Origin: a virus
Length of the DNA stretch: 35,316 nt
IMG/VR virus record: IMGVR_UViG_3300031785_000022
Coordinates: 1-35,316 of that record
Direction: 5' to 3' (one strand)
Part shown: in pieces, positions 15,319-25,300 of the stretch
Numbering within the stretch: the stretch's first letter is position 1
Layout: every line of letters starts with the position of its first letter
Program-made: the position numbers and the translations under genes
Notes under the pieces: model-generated
Databases searched by the model: none
The model's input: the letters and a program-made list of their open reading frames with translations, nothing else
What the model was told of the DNA's origin: nothing

Positions 15319-17005
15319 TCTCGCCACCTTTGGGAACTCCTGGCGATTCTGGAGCTTCAATACTTGTCTCGTCAATTTCTGGTTCTATTTCACTTTTTCC
15401 CTTTCCTTGACTATTAAGTTCTGAGACTTGTTGTGCTAACATCATCTCTTGTTCAGTAGGTAAAATAATACCAGCTTCTTTTTCTGCTTTAATAAGTTTA
15501 TCTTGTTCTGCTAATTCACTATCAGTCTGACGTAAAATCTTACGACGAATATAATCAACAGAATAGTATTTTCCAATATAAGGATCAGCAGTTTGTACAA
15601 GTCCTAATCTTTCATTCATTAATTCTGCCTCTTTAAGTTCCGCAAAATGATTATCATATAAGAAATCATATTGAATATGATCACTCATTGTTTCCCATTC
15701 TTGGGGAGTTACTACATTTTTAAGGATTAATTGAGTTTTAAGAATATCATGAAAGAGATTACTAAATCTTTTTCTCATTCTTCCAACAAACTTAGTGAAC
15801 TTAAGTTCATCTCTTAATATTTCTGATGATCTACCTAGACTAAATGAACTATTATCAGCCATACGAGACTCAGGAACATTCAAAGAACGGAAAAGTTTCT
15901 TTTGGAAATACTCAACGTCAGTAAGTTCTCCTAAGTTTTGCCCGCCAGGCAATGTGGATATTTCAGTTCCACGACCACCTTCTCTACGAGGAAGCCAAAA
16001 ATCTTCCATCATGGACATGTATTTTTTATCATCACGAATCTCACCAGTATTAGCATCGTAAGTTAATTTATTACGATATCTCGCCATAACTTCACGAAGA
16101 TATTGTTCCGCTTTTGCTTTTGGTAAATTACCTACATCAATATAGAATATTCTTCTTTCTGGAGCTCTTGATAATCGATAGATAACAAGACTATCTTCAA
16201 TCATTCTTAATTGATTAAGTGCCTTAATTGCTTTCTGTAGATAAGAGAGAACAGTTTGTTTGTTACGATCTACTAAACCTGACGTGCAATATGCAACTGC
16301 GTCTTTAGCAAACTTAACTGCATCTTTCTGTTGTCCTGTAACTGCAACAGAACCATATTGGTTTTTTTGATATGAATGTGGGGTGTATATAAAATATTCC
16401 GATAATCCTTCAAAATCTGCATTTAGTGGATCATTACTAGCGCCTGGATTATTGCCTGGCGTATATTGAATGGCATTTGCACCACCTTTTTTCTTCTGTT
16501 CTCTTACATATTTGATTTTAAGTGCATCAATATATCTAAGTTCTTTAATTCCTTCTTCTGGTTTTTCTAAATCTATAACTTTATGGTAATATATTCTTCC
16601 GTCTACATACCAGTTACGAAATATCTCATGTGCTTTTTTATCAAAATCCAGCATCTCTTTGATATACTGAAACTCATCACGAATAATTTGTTTTACTCTA
16701 TCTCCAGCCTTTAAATTTTCTAGATCAATTTGAATCGGTGAATCATTTTGATCTGCAACTATCGCTTCACATAATATATCCTCTATCGCAGAATCAACTT
16801 CGGGATGAAGTGACATCTCACGATATCTACGAATTAAATCATATTCTGTTTTAAATACGCCCTCTACATCTAAATATTGACCATAAAATCCAGACGCCAA
16901 ATAGTAGTCTGCACCATCCTCATTATTTTTAGGGACGGGCGAGACTACTGATGGTGACGGTTTCTTATACGAATCATCAATCGAGAAACCAAATAATTGT
17001 GCCAT
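15314..17005 (-). CDS. 20: gp20 portal vertex protein
   Basis: The 563-residue protein (T4 gp20: 524) contains conserved portal segments such as YREMSLHPEVDSAIEDI, LVIYRLSRAPERRIFYIDVG and FWLPRREGGRGTEISTLPGG, all hallmarks of T4-like gp20. It forms the dodecameric ring through which gp17 packs DNA and on which the head assembles. Compared with T4, the C-terminus has an added acidic, Pro/Glu-rich tail (about residues 530-563). It sits between gp19 and the gp67-like gene and has its own TATAAATA promoter 26 bases upstream. All conserved regions appear intact. Confidence 0.97.
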   Translation of the reverse strand: MAQLFGFSIDDSYKKPSPSVVSPVPKNNEDGADYYLASGFYGQYLDVEGVFKTEYDLIRRYREMSLHPEVDSAIEDILCEAIVADQNDSPIQIDLENLKAGDRVKQIIRDEFQYIKEMLDFDKKAHEIFRNWYVDGRIYYHKVIDLEKPEEGIKELRYIDALKIKYVREQKKKGGANAIQYTPGNNPGASNDPLNADFEGLSEYFIYTPHSYQKNQYGSVAVTGQQKDAVKFAKDAVAYCTSGLVDRNKQTVLSYLQKAIKALNQLRMIEDSLVIYRLSRAPERRIFYIDVGNLPKAKAEQYLREVMARYRNKLTYDANTGEIRDDKKYMSMMEDFWLPRREGGRGTEISTLPGGQNLGELTDVEYFQKKLFRSLNVPESRMADNSSFSLGRSSEILRDELKFTKFVGRMRKRFSNLFHDILKTQLILKNVVTPQEWETMSDHIQYDFLYDNHFAELKEAELMNERLGLVQTADPYIGKYYSVDYIRRKILRQTDSELAEQDKLIKAEKEAGIILPTEQEMMLAQQVSELNSQGKGKSEIEPEIDETSIEAPESPGVPKGGEI

Positions 17006-17017
17006 AGTATAACTCTT

Positions 17018-17033
17018 ATACCTTTGAAGGTAT
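17018..17033 (-). repeat. Inverted repeat at the gp20 late promoter
   Basis: A perfect 7-base dyad ATACCTT-CA-AAGGTAT spans 17018-17033, beginning within the TATAAATA motif and covering the expected transcription start. It could form a small hairpin at the 5' end of the transcript; with a two-base centre the end pairs would open. Confidence 0.4.
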
Positions 17034-17038
17034 TTATA
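17031..17038 (-). promoter_or_regulatory. Late promoter TATAAATA for gp20
   Basis: Full consensus TATAAATA at 17038-17031, in the 63-base gap between gp19 and gp20, 26 bases before the gp20 ATG. Confidence 0.8.
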
Positions 17039-17068
17039 TTATAACTTATATCCTAAAAAATATCAACC

Positions 17069-17680
17069 TTATGTGGTGCCTGGAGCTGGTGCAGCTGGTA
17101 AACCATTACCTACTGTCCAGAATAAGTAATTGAATGTTACTTGGAACTCTTCAATTGAATCTGTTGCACCATAATCAAGAGGAATCGAACTCACAACGGA
17201 TGGATAAATTCCCTCAAAGTTGTATGTTCTTAAAACATTGATTGTTTCTCCACCTGTTGATGAAGCACTAGTTGTTTTACCACCTCTAGAAAGTTGAAAA
17301 ACTTCAGCTTTGGTCTGATAATTTGATGGACTTATATCACCGACATCAAATTGAAGATCGTTAATTTTGTTACTCCACTGTTCCATTGCGTCTCTAATAT
17401 TAAATTTAGAGTCGTTAATAACAGTTACTGTCCAAGGATCAAATGTGCGATCCCCAGCTACAGGGAGAACACGACCTCTAAATGGAACTGGGATATTTCC
17501 GATATTAGCAGCTGGTATTTCAGCTGCTTTGACCATGAATCTTACATCGTCTCTGTAATCGGCTTGACCAATAACACCATCTGGTAACTCAATATTCACT
17601 TCAAATAGATTTGGTCTTGCACCACCACCAACTAATCTATCTCTAAAATTAGTGATGTTTCTTTCTGCGAATGTTGCCAT
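17069..17680 (-). CDS. 19: gp19 tail tube protein
   Basis: The 203-residue protein (T4 gp19: 163) shows the marine T4-like tail-tube pattern: NLFEVNIELPDG, a VKAAEIPAANIG segment, VPFRGRVLPVAGDRTFDPWTV, and the closing strands FQVTFNYLFWTVGNG. Stacked hexamers of gp19 form the inner tail tube under the sheath. A strong GGAG ribosome site stands before the ATG at 17680 and a CTAAATA motif 24 bases upstream. It follows gp18 as in T4. The extra length relative to T4 comes from loops and a Pro/Ala-rich end. Confidence 0.95.
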   Translation of the reverse strand: MATFAERNITNFRDRLVGGGARPNLFEVNIELPDGVIGQADYRDDVRFMVKAAEIPAANIGNIPVPFRGRVLPVAGDRTFDPWTVTVINDSKFNIRDAMEQWSNKINDLQFDVGDISPSNYQTKAEVFQLSRGGKTTSASSTGGETINVLRTYNFEGIYPSVVSSIPLDYGATDSIEEFQVTFNYLFWTVGNGLPAAPAPGTT

Positions 17681-17703
17681 TTTCTTTTTTTAACTCCTGT
17701 TGT

Positions 17704-17710
17704 TATTTAG
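17704..17710 (-). promoter_or_regulatory. Late promoter motif CTAAATA for gp19
   Basis: CTAAATA at 17710-17704 lies in the 41-base gap between gp18 and gp19, 24 bases before the gp19 ATG, with GGAG between. Confidence 0.6.
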
Positions 17711-17721
17711 ATGGACTTTAA

Positions 17722-19929
17722 TTAAACTCGACCAGCGACTTCTTGGAAGCTAACTCCAGTTCTAGTCGCAACAAATGTAAGACCGATGAAGTTGATCGAA
17801 CGAGCTGGTTTGATAAAGATATCACACTTAAACTCATTTGCATCAATCACGTCGGGTGTGTTATTTGTTTCATCACAAATAACTAAGAAGTCCGTAATAC
17901 CTCTCTTAGATTGAACTCCACGAAGGAATGGTTCAACAATGTTACGGAAGTTTGCTCTCGTAATTTCATCGTTAAACTCAAAGAGTTGAGTTCTTGCAGC
18001 AATTTCAATTCTTGCCTCTAGGTTCAAGAATAAACGACGAACGTTAATTCTATCAAAGGCAGAAGCAATTGCTAATCCAGTCTTATCACCAAATAAGAGG
18101 AATCCACCGCCAGGTGAGAATATCACTGGGTTGATTCTCTTCACATATAAAGAATCTCTTTCAGTTTTGTTAGGATTATATGCAAGTTTAACAGTATTCA
18201 AGATGTTTCCTCTTTGAGGCCCAGCTGGTGAGAACCAAGGGAACTGTTCCTCAGATGTTCTTGCCATCAATCCACCGATGTCACCGTTAAGTGGCATAAA
18301 TCTGAATGCGTTGTTAAATCTATCAAACTGATATTTGTAACCTGAGTCAAAGACTGCGAAAGATGATGATGTAATTGGATCATAGAACTGTATAACGTTC
18401 TTAGTTTGTTGTTTCGCATTAGTTATGTTAACAACTGTCTCTCTGTTTGGAGAGATAACTGCTAAACAATCCTTTCTTTGTTCTGCGATTGCAATTAATT
18501 TATTTGCTTTTGCTTGTGATTCTGTCTGACTACCTGTAATGCCAGGGCCGTTAAGTAAGAAGTTGACTGAGTATTCTGCCTCATTCTCAAAGATTTCATA
18601 ACCACCGATTATGTTTCCGAGAGATGTTGAGTAACCACCTTCTGTACTTACACCAGAGTAATCCTTACCACCTTGTAGTTCATAAAGTTTATTACCCACA
18701 AAGTTAAAGTTAACATCCTGTGCATCTTGACTCCAAGTATTATCTGATGTTGATGATGGAGTAAATGCAGTTATGATACCAGATGCAATAGATCCGTTTC
18801 CTGTTGCAATTCCAATAAAGATGTTGTTAGATCTTTCTGAAACATGATCTTTATAATAGATCGCATCTCCAAAAGAGTTCTTTGCATCATCTGCCTTTGA
18901 TAAGAATGTAAACTTCTCAAGAATTGCACCTGTTGCTCCAGATATTTTTCCACTGTCATCTATAACAACGATATGAAGTTCATCATTTGAACCATTTCTT
19001 GCTGCGGAATATCCACTAGTGCCTGGTTTTTCAGCAATCTCTTTCCACTGTAATGCACCATTCTTTAACTGAATGAACTGATTGTCATACCAATCATCAA
19101 CTTGGAAGATTGTTGCACAAGTTGAAATACCAGCATCAGGGTTTGCAATAGTTGAAGAACTACTTGAAAATAGAACGCCAGGGCCAGGTAATGTATTACT
19201 TGTTTTTGTTCCTGTTGTGAATGCGAAGATTCCATCTTCTGTATAACTTACTGGGAAAATTGTTCCAGCAGCAGATACACGATTTACAACCTTAACATCA
19301 ACTGTACTTGCACCAACACCAGTAACAATACCTTGAACATATCCATCTGCGGTTGATGTTGTGCCTGGGCCAACTATTGTTCCACTGATAGGTTGTGTAA
19401 CCGCCATACCAACAGTAACATTTGCTACCACATGAGGTGTAACATGAAGTTGTTGGTCTGCAGCACCATCAATGTATGCAACCTTCATTCCGTTTGCATA
19501 ACTGCCTGGGTTTCTTGCAGCTAATCTGTATGTAACAGCGTCTTCGTAATTATTTTGATAATCTTCAAAAGATTTAATTTTAAGACTTGAAGTTGATCCA
19601 ATACCTGTTGGATGTGTTACGGGCATTCCACCCACGTTTGCGTTATTTAAATTCGCACCGTCTGCTCTAACGACTCTTAATATACCACCATACTGTAGAT
19701 AGTTTGAAGCGGTGTACCAATATTCGTATTGTCTATCGTTTGTTTTTGGTTTTCCAAAAAGATCGATCATATCTTGCTCATTCTCGACAAGCAAAGGTTG
19801 TAATACAGGGCCTCTTTCAAAAGGGCCTACTATCGCACCTGTCTGATCACTTATGGAGTCAATTCTACCAACCGTAAGGTCAACTTCCCTAACCTTAACG
19901 CCTGGAGATACTAAACCTATGCCAGCCAT
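17722..19929 (-). CDS. 18: gp18 contractile tail sheath protein
   Basis: The 735-residue protein (T4 gp18: 659) starts with the typical sheath N-terminus VSPGVKVREVDLTVG...GPFERGP. It ends with the conserved C-terminal domain (VICDETNNTPDVIDANEF...) that makes the inter-subunit mesh. The middle (about residues 130-430) is an enlarged Ser/Thr/Gly-rich region, probably surface-exposed protrusion domains. One part (about 155-260) looks like an inserted beta module. It contracts to drive the tail tube through the host envelope. A GGAG ribosome site and a CATAAATA motif precede the ATG at 19929. Confidence 0.96.
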   Translation of the reverse strand: MAGIGLVSPGVKVREVDLTVGRIDSISDQTGAIVGPFERGPVLQPLLVENEQDMIDLFGKPKTNDRQYEYWYTASNYLQYGGILRVVRADGANLNNANVGGMPVTHPTGIGSTSSLKIKSFEDYQNNYEDAVTYRLAARNPGSYANGMKVAYIDGAADQQLHVTPHVVANVTVGMAVTQPISGTIVGPGTTSTADGYVQGIVTGVGASTVDVKVVNRVSAAGTIFPVSYTEDGIFAFTTGTKTSNTLPGPGVLFSSSSSTIANPDAGISTCATIFQVDDWYDNQFIQLKNGALQWKEIAEKPGTSGYSAARNGSNDELHIVVIDDSGKISGATGAILEKFTFLSKADDAKNSFGDAIYYKDHVSERSNNIFIGIATGNGSIASGIITAFTPSSTSDNTWSQDAQDVNFNFVGNKLYELQGGKDYSGVSTEGGYSTSLGNIIGGYEIFENEAEYSVNFLLNGPGITGSQTESQAKANKLIAIAEQRKDCLAVISPNRETVVNITNAKQQTKNVIQFYDPITSSSFAVFDSGYKYQFDRFNNAFRFMPLNGDIGGLMARTSEEQFPWFSPAGPQRGNILNTVKLAYNPNKTERDSLYVKRINPVIFSPGGGFLLFGDKTGLAIASAFDRINVRRLFLNLEARIEIAARTQLFEFNDEITRANFRNIVEPFLRGVQSKRGITDFLVICDETNNTPDVIDANEFKCDIFIKPARSINFIGLTFVATRTGVSFQEVAGRV

Positions 19930-19965
19930 GTTTTTCTCCGAAGTTCCACGTTGTTTTACTAAATT

Positions 19966-19973
19966 TATTTATG
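19966..19973 (-). promoter_or_regulatory. Late promoter CATAAATA for gp18
   Basis: CATAAATA at 19973-19966 lies in the 75-base gap before gp18, 37 bases upstream of its ATG. Confidence 0.65.
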
Positions 19974-20012
19974 AAATGCTACCTCTCTAAATGGGGAAAC
20001 ATGACGTGAACG

Positions 20013-20237
20013 CTACCAATCAGGATAAATGTCTACCCTTTCTCTTTTTTTTCTTCCCTGAGATACTCTTTTAATTGAACATCTTTTACACTCATATGCA
20101 TATGCTGACGGTACGTTTCCTCGATCTTTCCTAGTTTTGTAAAAATCATTTATCAACTCTTTCATCTCACCACATATCTTACATTTTCTCTGTTCAAAGA
20201 GTAAATGTTCTAATCCAAACTGATCCTCAAGTTCCAT
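20013..20237 (-). CDS. Small zinc-ribbon protein
   Basis: From ATG at 20237 (TGATG overlap with the preceding stop, GGAG nine bases upstream) the protein is 74 residues. It contains two Cys pairs, CKICGE and CKRC, about 25 residues apart with NDFYKTRKD between them, a four-Cys zinc-ribbon layout. The pattern resembles the zinc-binding part of HNH-type nucleases, but no HNH residues follow. The end is basic (RVSQGRKKRERVDIYPDW), suggesting nucleic-acid binding. Upstream in-frame starts (ATG 20246, TTG 20252) exist but fit the ribosome site less well. Role unknown; position between gp17 and gp18 is accessory. Confidence 0.7.
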   Translation of the reverse strand: MELEDQFGLEHLLFEQRKCKICGEMKELINDFYKTRKDRGNVPSAYAYECKRCSIKRVSQGRKKRERVDIYPDW

Positions 20238-20482
20238 CAAAACCATCTCCAAGGTAACATTGACATACCTAACATATTCAATACTGGTTCAAATGCTAGT
20301 GCGATTAATGTAAACATTAAAACTTCTATGAAAAACTGTTTCCACAGAGGTTGTTTTAACTTCCATTCTTTAAACTTATTTGGTTTTCTTGCACGTTCAT
20401 ATGCTCCTGACTTTTCACCAATAAGATCTGTCCACCAACTTGGATCTACAATGTTTCCTAATAATTTTAAAAGTCTAATCAT
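20237..20482 (-). CDS. Small membrane-associated protein after gp17
   Basis: I choose ATG at 20482, which overlaps the gp17 TGA (ATGA), over GTG at 20494. This gives 81 residues. The N-terminal half is amphipathic and basic (IRLLKLLGNIVDPSWWTDLIG). A C-terminal hydrophobic stretch (FFIEVLMFTLIALAFEPVLNMLG) is probably one membrane helix, preceded by positive residues. Position after the terminase is conserved in my recollection of cyanophages, but the function is unknown. It is not expected to be a holin, since a single helix plus a long polar half is not diagnostic. Confidence 0.7.
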   Translation of the reverse strand: MIRLLKLLGNIVDPSWWTDLIGEKSGAYERARKPNKFKEWKLKQPLWKQFFIEVLMFTLIALAFEPVLNMLGMSMLPWRWF

Positions 20483-22125
20483 CTGTAATCCCACATGTAA
20501 GAACGATCACCATACTCATCAGCATGCCATCTATCTCCCTCAGAGTCAACAAAACTTTGATCCTCTGTCCCATCAACAATAAAACCAAATGGTGACATAT
20601 CCTGTTCTATCTGATCTCTTTGATCTTCATATATTCTTTTTCTTACGTCTTGATCTGTAAGTTCTTTAAAGTAATCTTGTTGAACTAACCATGCATAAAT
20701 CACAAGACACATAGCCAAGTCATCATTACATCCCTCTTCTGCTTCAAATGAGTTATGTTTCTGTATGAATGTAGTGAGTTCAGATATAATATCATAATCA
20801 TTGAATATTATCTTTTCATCTTCAATCAAAGTTTTTAAATTAGAACATCCAACTTTCTTTACAGTCTTGGACATCTTCACACCAAGTTGTGTTTTCTTAC
20901 CTGAGAATCCTTGTCCTACAATTTGACCAGCACGACCTCTCATAGAACATAATAGAAGATTATCATACTCTAAGTCATACTGAATGATACTTGCAACTTG
21001 ATCTCCAATATCATTTACCTCGCATAAAATAAAAGCGTTGTTATATGCCTTCGCAATATCTACGATGATATTGGGGAACAACATTGGTTTTATTTCATTA
21101 TTCTTATACTTACCAATTACCTTGTGTGGAAATGATGTAATATCCGTGATTATAAATGCAGAATAGTCAATACCAACACCACGAGCCACGTCAACTGTAA
21201 TCACATAATCATGATTCTTAATTGGTTCAAAATAGATATCTAATCCACGATTACTTTGTATTGGTTCATCATATACTAATGATTTCAATTTTGCAGAACT
21301 AATTAAAGTATCAACAGAACCTAAAAACTCACACTCAAACTCAACACGAAACTGTTGTTCTGATGTGTTTGCAATAGTTTGTTCCTTCCAATATTGATCT
21401 CTGCCTGGCACTTCAGACCAGTGAACCTCAGTTGGCACATATTCATTCTTTTCTCTTTCAGCATCATGCCACATTCGGTAGAAATGATTCATACCATGTG
21501 GTGTTGATACAACTATGACTTTTGTTCGTTGACCAGAAGAGATAGTAGGATAAACAGATGCAAAGAATTGGTCAGCAATGTGATTTGGGATAAAAGCGAA
21601 CTCGTCAAGAAAGATGACATTATAGGATCCACCTCGGACAGCAGATGCAGATGTAGACGCAGCGAGAATTTTGGATCCATTTTCTAACTCCAGAGAACCT
21701 TTGTTCCAAACAAGAACACCTTGTTGCATCCATTTAGGTAAGTTTTCATATGCAAGTTGTAATCTACCTAAAAGGTCACGAGCAGTTGATGCCTTGTTTG
21801 CAAGTATTGCTATATTTACATTATCATTAAACACAGCATAATGCAACAAGTAAGATACAACAGTTGTAGACTTTCCAGTCTGACGAGGCATCTTACAGAT
21901 GTTAAATCTATCATTATGAAAATTATTGATTAATTTTTCTTGAAATGGATATAAATTAAAATTAACTAGACCCTCATCAAGAGAAACAATCTTGATATAG
22001 TTTTTTGCAAAGTAAACAGGATTATCCTTACACTTGATGAACTCCTCAATATTCTCTTGAGTAAATTCAACTTTTACATTCGCTTTCTTTAGATTCGGAT
22101 TACCAAGATATACAGTATCAGACAT
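20479..22125 (-). CDS. 17: gp17 large terminase subunit
   Basis: The 548-residue protein (T4 gp17: 610) has the packaging ATPase Walker A MPRQTGKST (79-87), Walker B VIFLDE (170-175) and coupling motif VVSTPHG (205-211). The RNaseH-like nuclease domain follows, with ITVDVARGVGIDYS (Asp near 314), an acidic CEVNDIGDQ segment and a distal CNDDLAM motif. It cuts concatemeric DNA and drives it through the gp20 portal. Unlike T4, its partner gp16 is not adjacent: about 6 kb of fibre-like and basic genes lies between. ATG at 22125 follows the 63-residue gene by 15 bases. Confidence 0.97.
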   Translation of the reverse strand: MSDTVYLGNPNLKKANVKVEFTQENIEEFIKCKDNPVYFAKNYIKIVSLDEGLVNFNLYPFQEKLINNFHNDRFNICKMPRQTGKSTTVVSYLLHYAVFNDNVNIAILANKASTARDLLGRLQLAYENLPKWMQQGVLVWNKGSLELENGSKILAASTSASAVRGGSYNVIFLDEFAFIPNHIADQFFASVYPTISSGQRTKVIVVSTPHGMNHFYRMWHDAEREKNEYVPTEVHWSEVPGRDQYWKEQTIANTSEQQFRVEFECEFLGSVDTLISSAKLKSLVYDEPIQSNRGLDIYFEPIKNHDYVITVDVARGVGIDYSAFIITDITSFPHKVIGKYKNNEIKPMLFPNIIVDIAKAYNNAFILCEVNDIGDQVASIIQYDLEYDNLLLCSMRGRAGQIVGQGFSGKKTQLGVKMSKTVKKVGCSNLKTLIEDEKIIFNDYDIISELTTFIQKHNSFEAEEGCNDDLAMCLVIYAWLVQQDYFKELTDQDVRKRIYEDQRDQIEQDMSPFGFIVDGTEDQSFVDSEGDRWHADEYGDRSYMWDYR

Positions 22126-22140
22126 AATAAATTAACAATT

Positions 22141-22332
22141 TTATGCAGTTTTGATTTTAGTTTTCTTTTTTGTTATAGGAATGGGAAGATTAAAACCAGT
22201 TCCCTTTCTAAATTTTTCTGCACTTTTCATTTTAACATCCGTAGTCCTTATAATGGTATCTTTAGGTTCGTAATGTTTTGGATTAACTGCTGGGCCCATA
22301 TAACCCTCTCTGAATTGTTTAAATGTTTTCAT
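22141..22332 (-). CDS. Small basic protein of 63 residues upstream of gp17
   Basis: The best start is ATG at 22332, sharing one base with the stop of the 1041-residue gene (TAATG). The protein starts MKTFKQFREGYMGPAVNP and ends in a Lys-rich tail (ITKKKTKIKTA). The MKTFKQF opening recurs, as I recall, at the start of several structural-type proteins of marine T4-like phages and may be a targeting or processing signal. No fold or enzyme motif is visible. Coupling to the basic modular protein on one side and gp17 on the other suggests a head or packaging role, as inference only. Confidence 0.65.
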   Translation of the reverse strand: MKTFKQFREGYMGPAVNPKHYEPKDTIIRTTDVKMKSAEKFRKGTGFNLPIPITKKKTKIKTA

Positions 22333-25300
22333 TAGCACTTCCACCTTCTTCGTGCTTGTCTTAATCTACTATTCGGATCTTTTGCAGCCTTTGGAAACTT
22401 CTTCATTTGTCCAGCACTTCTTGCACAATAACTCTTTCTTCTTTTCGCATCTTTAGATCCTTTTTTGACTTTACCAGTCACAGCAGTCTTTAACTTAGAG
22501 CCAGGATTGCGACGACGATATGCTTCAACACCTTTTTGTGTCATTCCAGCACCTTTTTTTGTAGGTCTCTTGTGTCCAGATTTGACACTCATACCTTTCA
22601 TATCATCTTCAGCAACATATTCTTCGGCAGTAGTGGTTGTATGATCCTCATCCTTTTCATTCTTTTTGAGATTTTTTTCTTTTTCTTTTTTTGATATCTT
22701 TGGGCCACCGACTGGATCACCGTACTCATCTCTTTCAACATCTTCACCCATCATCACAGTAGGTTCGCCTGGTTCAAGATCTCTAGGTAAGAATGACATT
22801 ACCTTTGCATCAGGATATAATTTTTGAACTTCTTTCTCAATCTGTTGACGAGTTGGTCTAGAGACAGATGGTACAAACATCTGAACCATATATGTTTTAC
22901 CTCTCCATGTCAATATGACTCTGTAAGTGTGTCCGTTTTTTACTAGACGAGTTTTTGATTCATTAGTTTCCTCAGGCTCTAGGAAGTTAACCTTCTCTTG
23001 ATCCTTCTTTTTCATTACCTTTTTTGCTTCCTTACCAGCGTCTCTTTCTCTAGTGTATTCTGATGAAGACCCTTTCTTTTTTCTTTTAAGAAAAGTAATT
23101 CCTTCTTCTACTTGAGCTTTTTTTTTATCTTTATCTTTATCTTTTTTCTTTTTATCGAACGCTGACATTTGACCTGATGGTTTGCCTGATCCTCTAAAGA
23201 TACCATAAGATGTTCCCTCATCTACCTTGTCACCATTTTTCTTTTCCTTCTTCTTTTGTTCACGATATGTGTCTGCCGTGAATTTTTTAAGTCTCTCTTC
23301 TGCTGCCTTTTTTTGTTCTGGTGTTTCCATATGACTAAGATCTGCATATCCCTTAAATCCTTCACCAGTTAATTGATGAGTTGTTTTATCCTTCACACGT
23401 TGTTGATAATCTTTTTGATTTATTGTGGGAGCGATGATGGGTTTGTTGATAAATTCTTTTGTTTTCTTTATTACTTTCTTACCAACATCTTTGACCGTAT
23501 CTATTATACCCTCATCAACTTTCTCATTTTCAGATTTTTTATTTAGTTGTGATTTATTTACTGATACCCTACGAAATTTCACCCCAGCTTTTGGTACAAG
23601 CACACTTGTCATTTCCTCATCAAATTCAACTTCCTCTTTTTTTACACAGTTATTGTATCTCTTACCAAACATCATCTTAGTGCCTTTCTTTTCATATCCT
23701 TTCCAACACTTCTTTCCAGCTTCATTTAACTCAATCATACCAGCAGCTTCAAGTGCTGCAACTTGCATTGGTGAGAATCCCTCTTTCTTTGTTTTATTAC
23801 CCCAGTTTGCTGCACCAACCTTACGACACTTAACTAAAGCACCAGATGCATATGCACTTGGCCATACAGAGTATCTTGATTTAACTTTATGATAACAGGC
23901 GTCTTTTGTTCCGCTACCCTTACCTTTTTTATCTTTGGCTTCGTTAACAAAACTTTCACTTGTTGGTACGTCTGTATCTATTTTTTTCACAGGTGTAGTG
24001 TTTTTTAATTTTTCTAATGCCTTATCAATGAAACCTGGCTTCTTGATCGGATCACCACCAGATCCAAATTTCTTTTTCTCTGTTATTTTTTCTTCGTTTT
24101 TAATACCCAAATATCTTGTGGTAGCTGGACTTACTTTTTTATTAAATGGTTTAGGTATATTCACTGATCCGCTGCCTGGAGAAATTTTGTTTATGTCATC
24201 AACTCTCTTTTTAGTTTGTCTATTTACAGTATCAACCACATCTTTAGTTAGACGAATAGGATTTGGTATTGGTGTTTTTCCAAGATATCCATCACCCTTT
24301 GTACCTTTAAAGATATTTTCTACGGTGTACTCTTCTTTTTTCATTTTTCTTTTTGGATCAGTAGAAACATTAGTTGGTTTTGCTGCACCTGACTTCTGTG
24401 GTTGATTTGGATCAGCAGCTCTCTTTCTTCTTGCAGCACTATCTCTTTCATTCTTACTCATCGACCTTCTCTTGGAAGATGACACACACTTAGGAGTTGA
24501 TTTCTGGCCAGGCTGTCTTGCACATGGTTTACCATCATACTTACCACCAACTTGAACCCATCCTCTCACCTTACGTCCAGATTTGGTAGTACCACTTGAT
24601 TTACCAAACCAATCACGAAGACCTTCTTCGCTTACATTATATTTATCATCTTCAACACCTTCCATGGCCTGTTTGCGAATCGTTGCAAAATAAACCTTCT
24701 TACCTTCTTCTTTACCATATTGTTTCTGCATGCTCTTTTTCATATCAGACTTATCATATTTTTTCTTCAACATGGTATCTTTTCTCTTCTGTGCTGGAGT
24801 CATGGTCTCCTCCTTTACGCTCTTAGGTTTCTTACCTTTCTTCTTCATATCAATTGCAATCGCAGCTTGTTGTGCAGGGTTTGCTGCTTCGTTCATTTTC
24901 TTAGTTTTCTTTTTCATTGCATTGATGTATTTTCTGTAGACAGCCGCTTCAGAGGTTTTACCCATCTCTCTCGCCCTTTGTTCCATAGCAACAGCCGCTT
25001 GAATCTTATGAGCATGCGATCTAGAAGAATTCCTGATTTTTGAGACAGACGCTTTTGCTTTAGCCACGTCCTTGAAACCAAGTCCATGAATAGTTCCTTT
25101 AGGATCTTCATCAGTATATAAGTCAGAGTGTTTTTTAGATTTTGCTGGTTGTCCTGCTTTTCTTGGAATACGAGGATTTGACTTTTCGTAAATTATCGAT
25201 TCACCCATTCCACCACCGCCATTGCCACCACCATTACCACCAGAACCACCGTTACCATTTCCAGAACCATTCCCGCCGTTCCCATTTCCGTTAGAACTTC

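Noticed and set aside
23425-24405. Two 155- to 156-residue plus-strand frames with hydrophobic character
   Set aside because: They are antisense to the Lys-rich modular gene; Lys codons read backwards give Phe and Leu and imitate membrane proteins.
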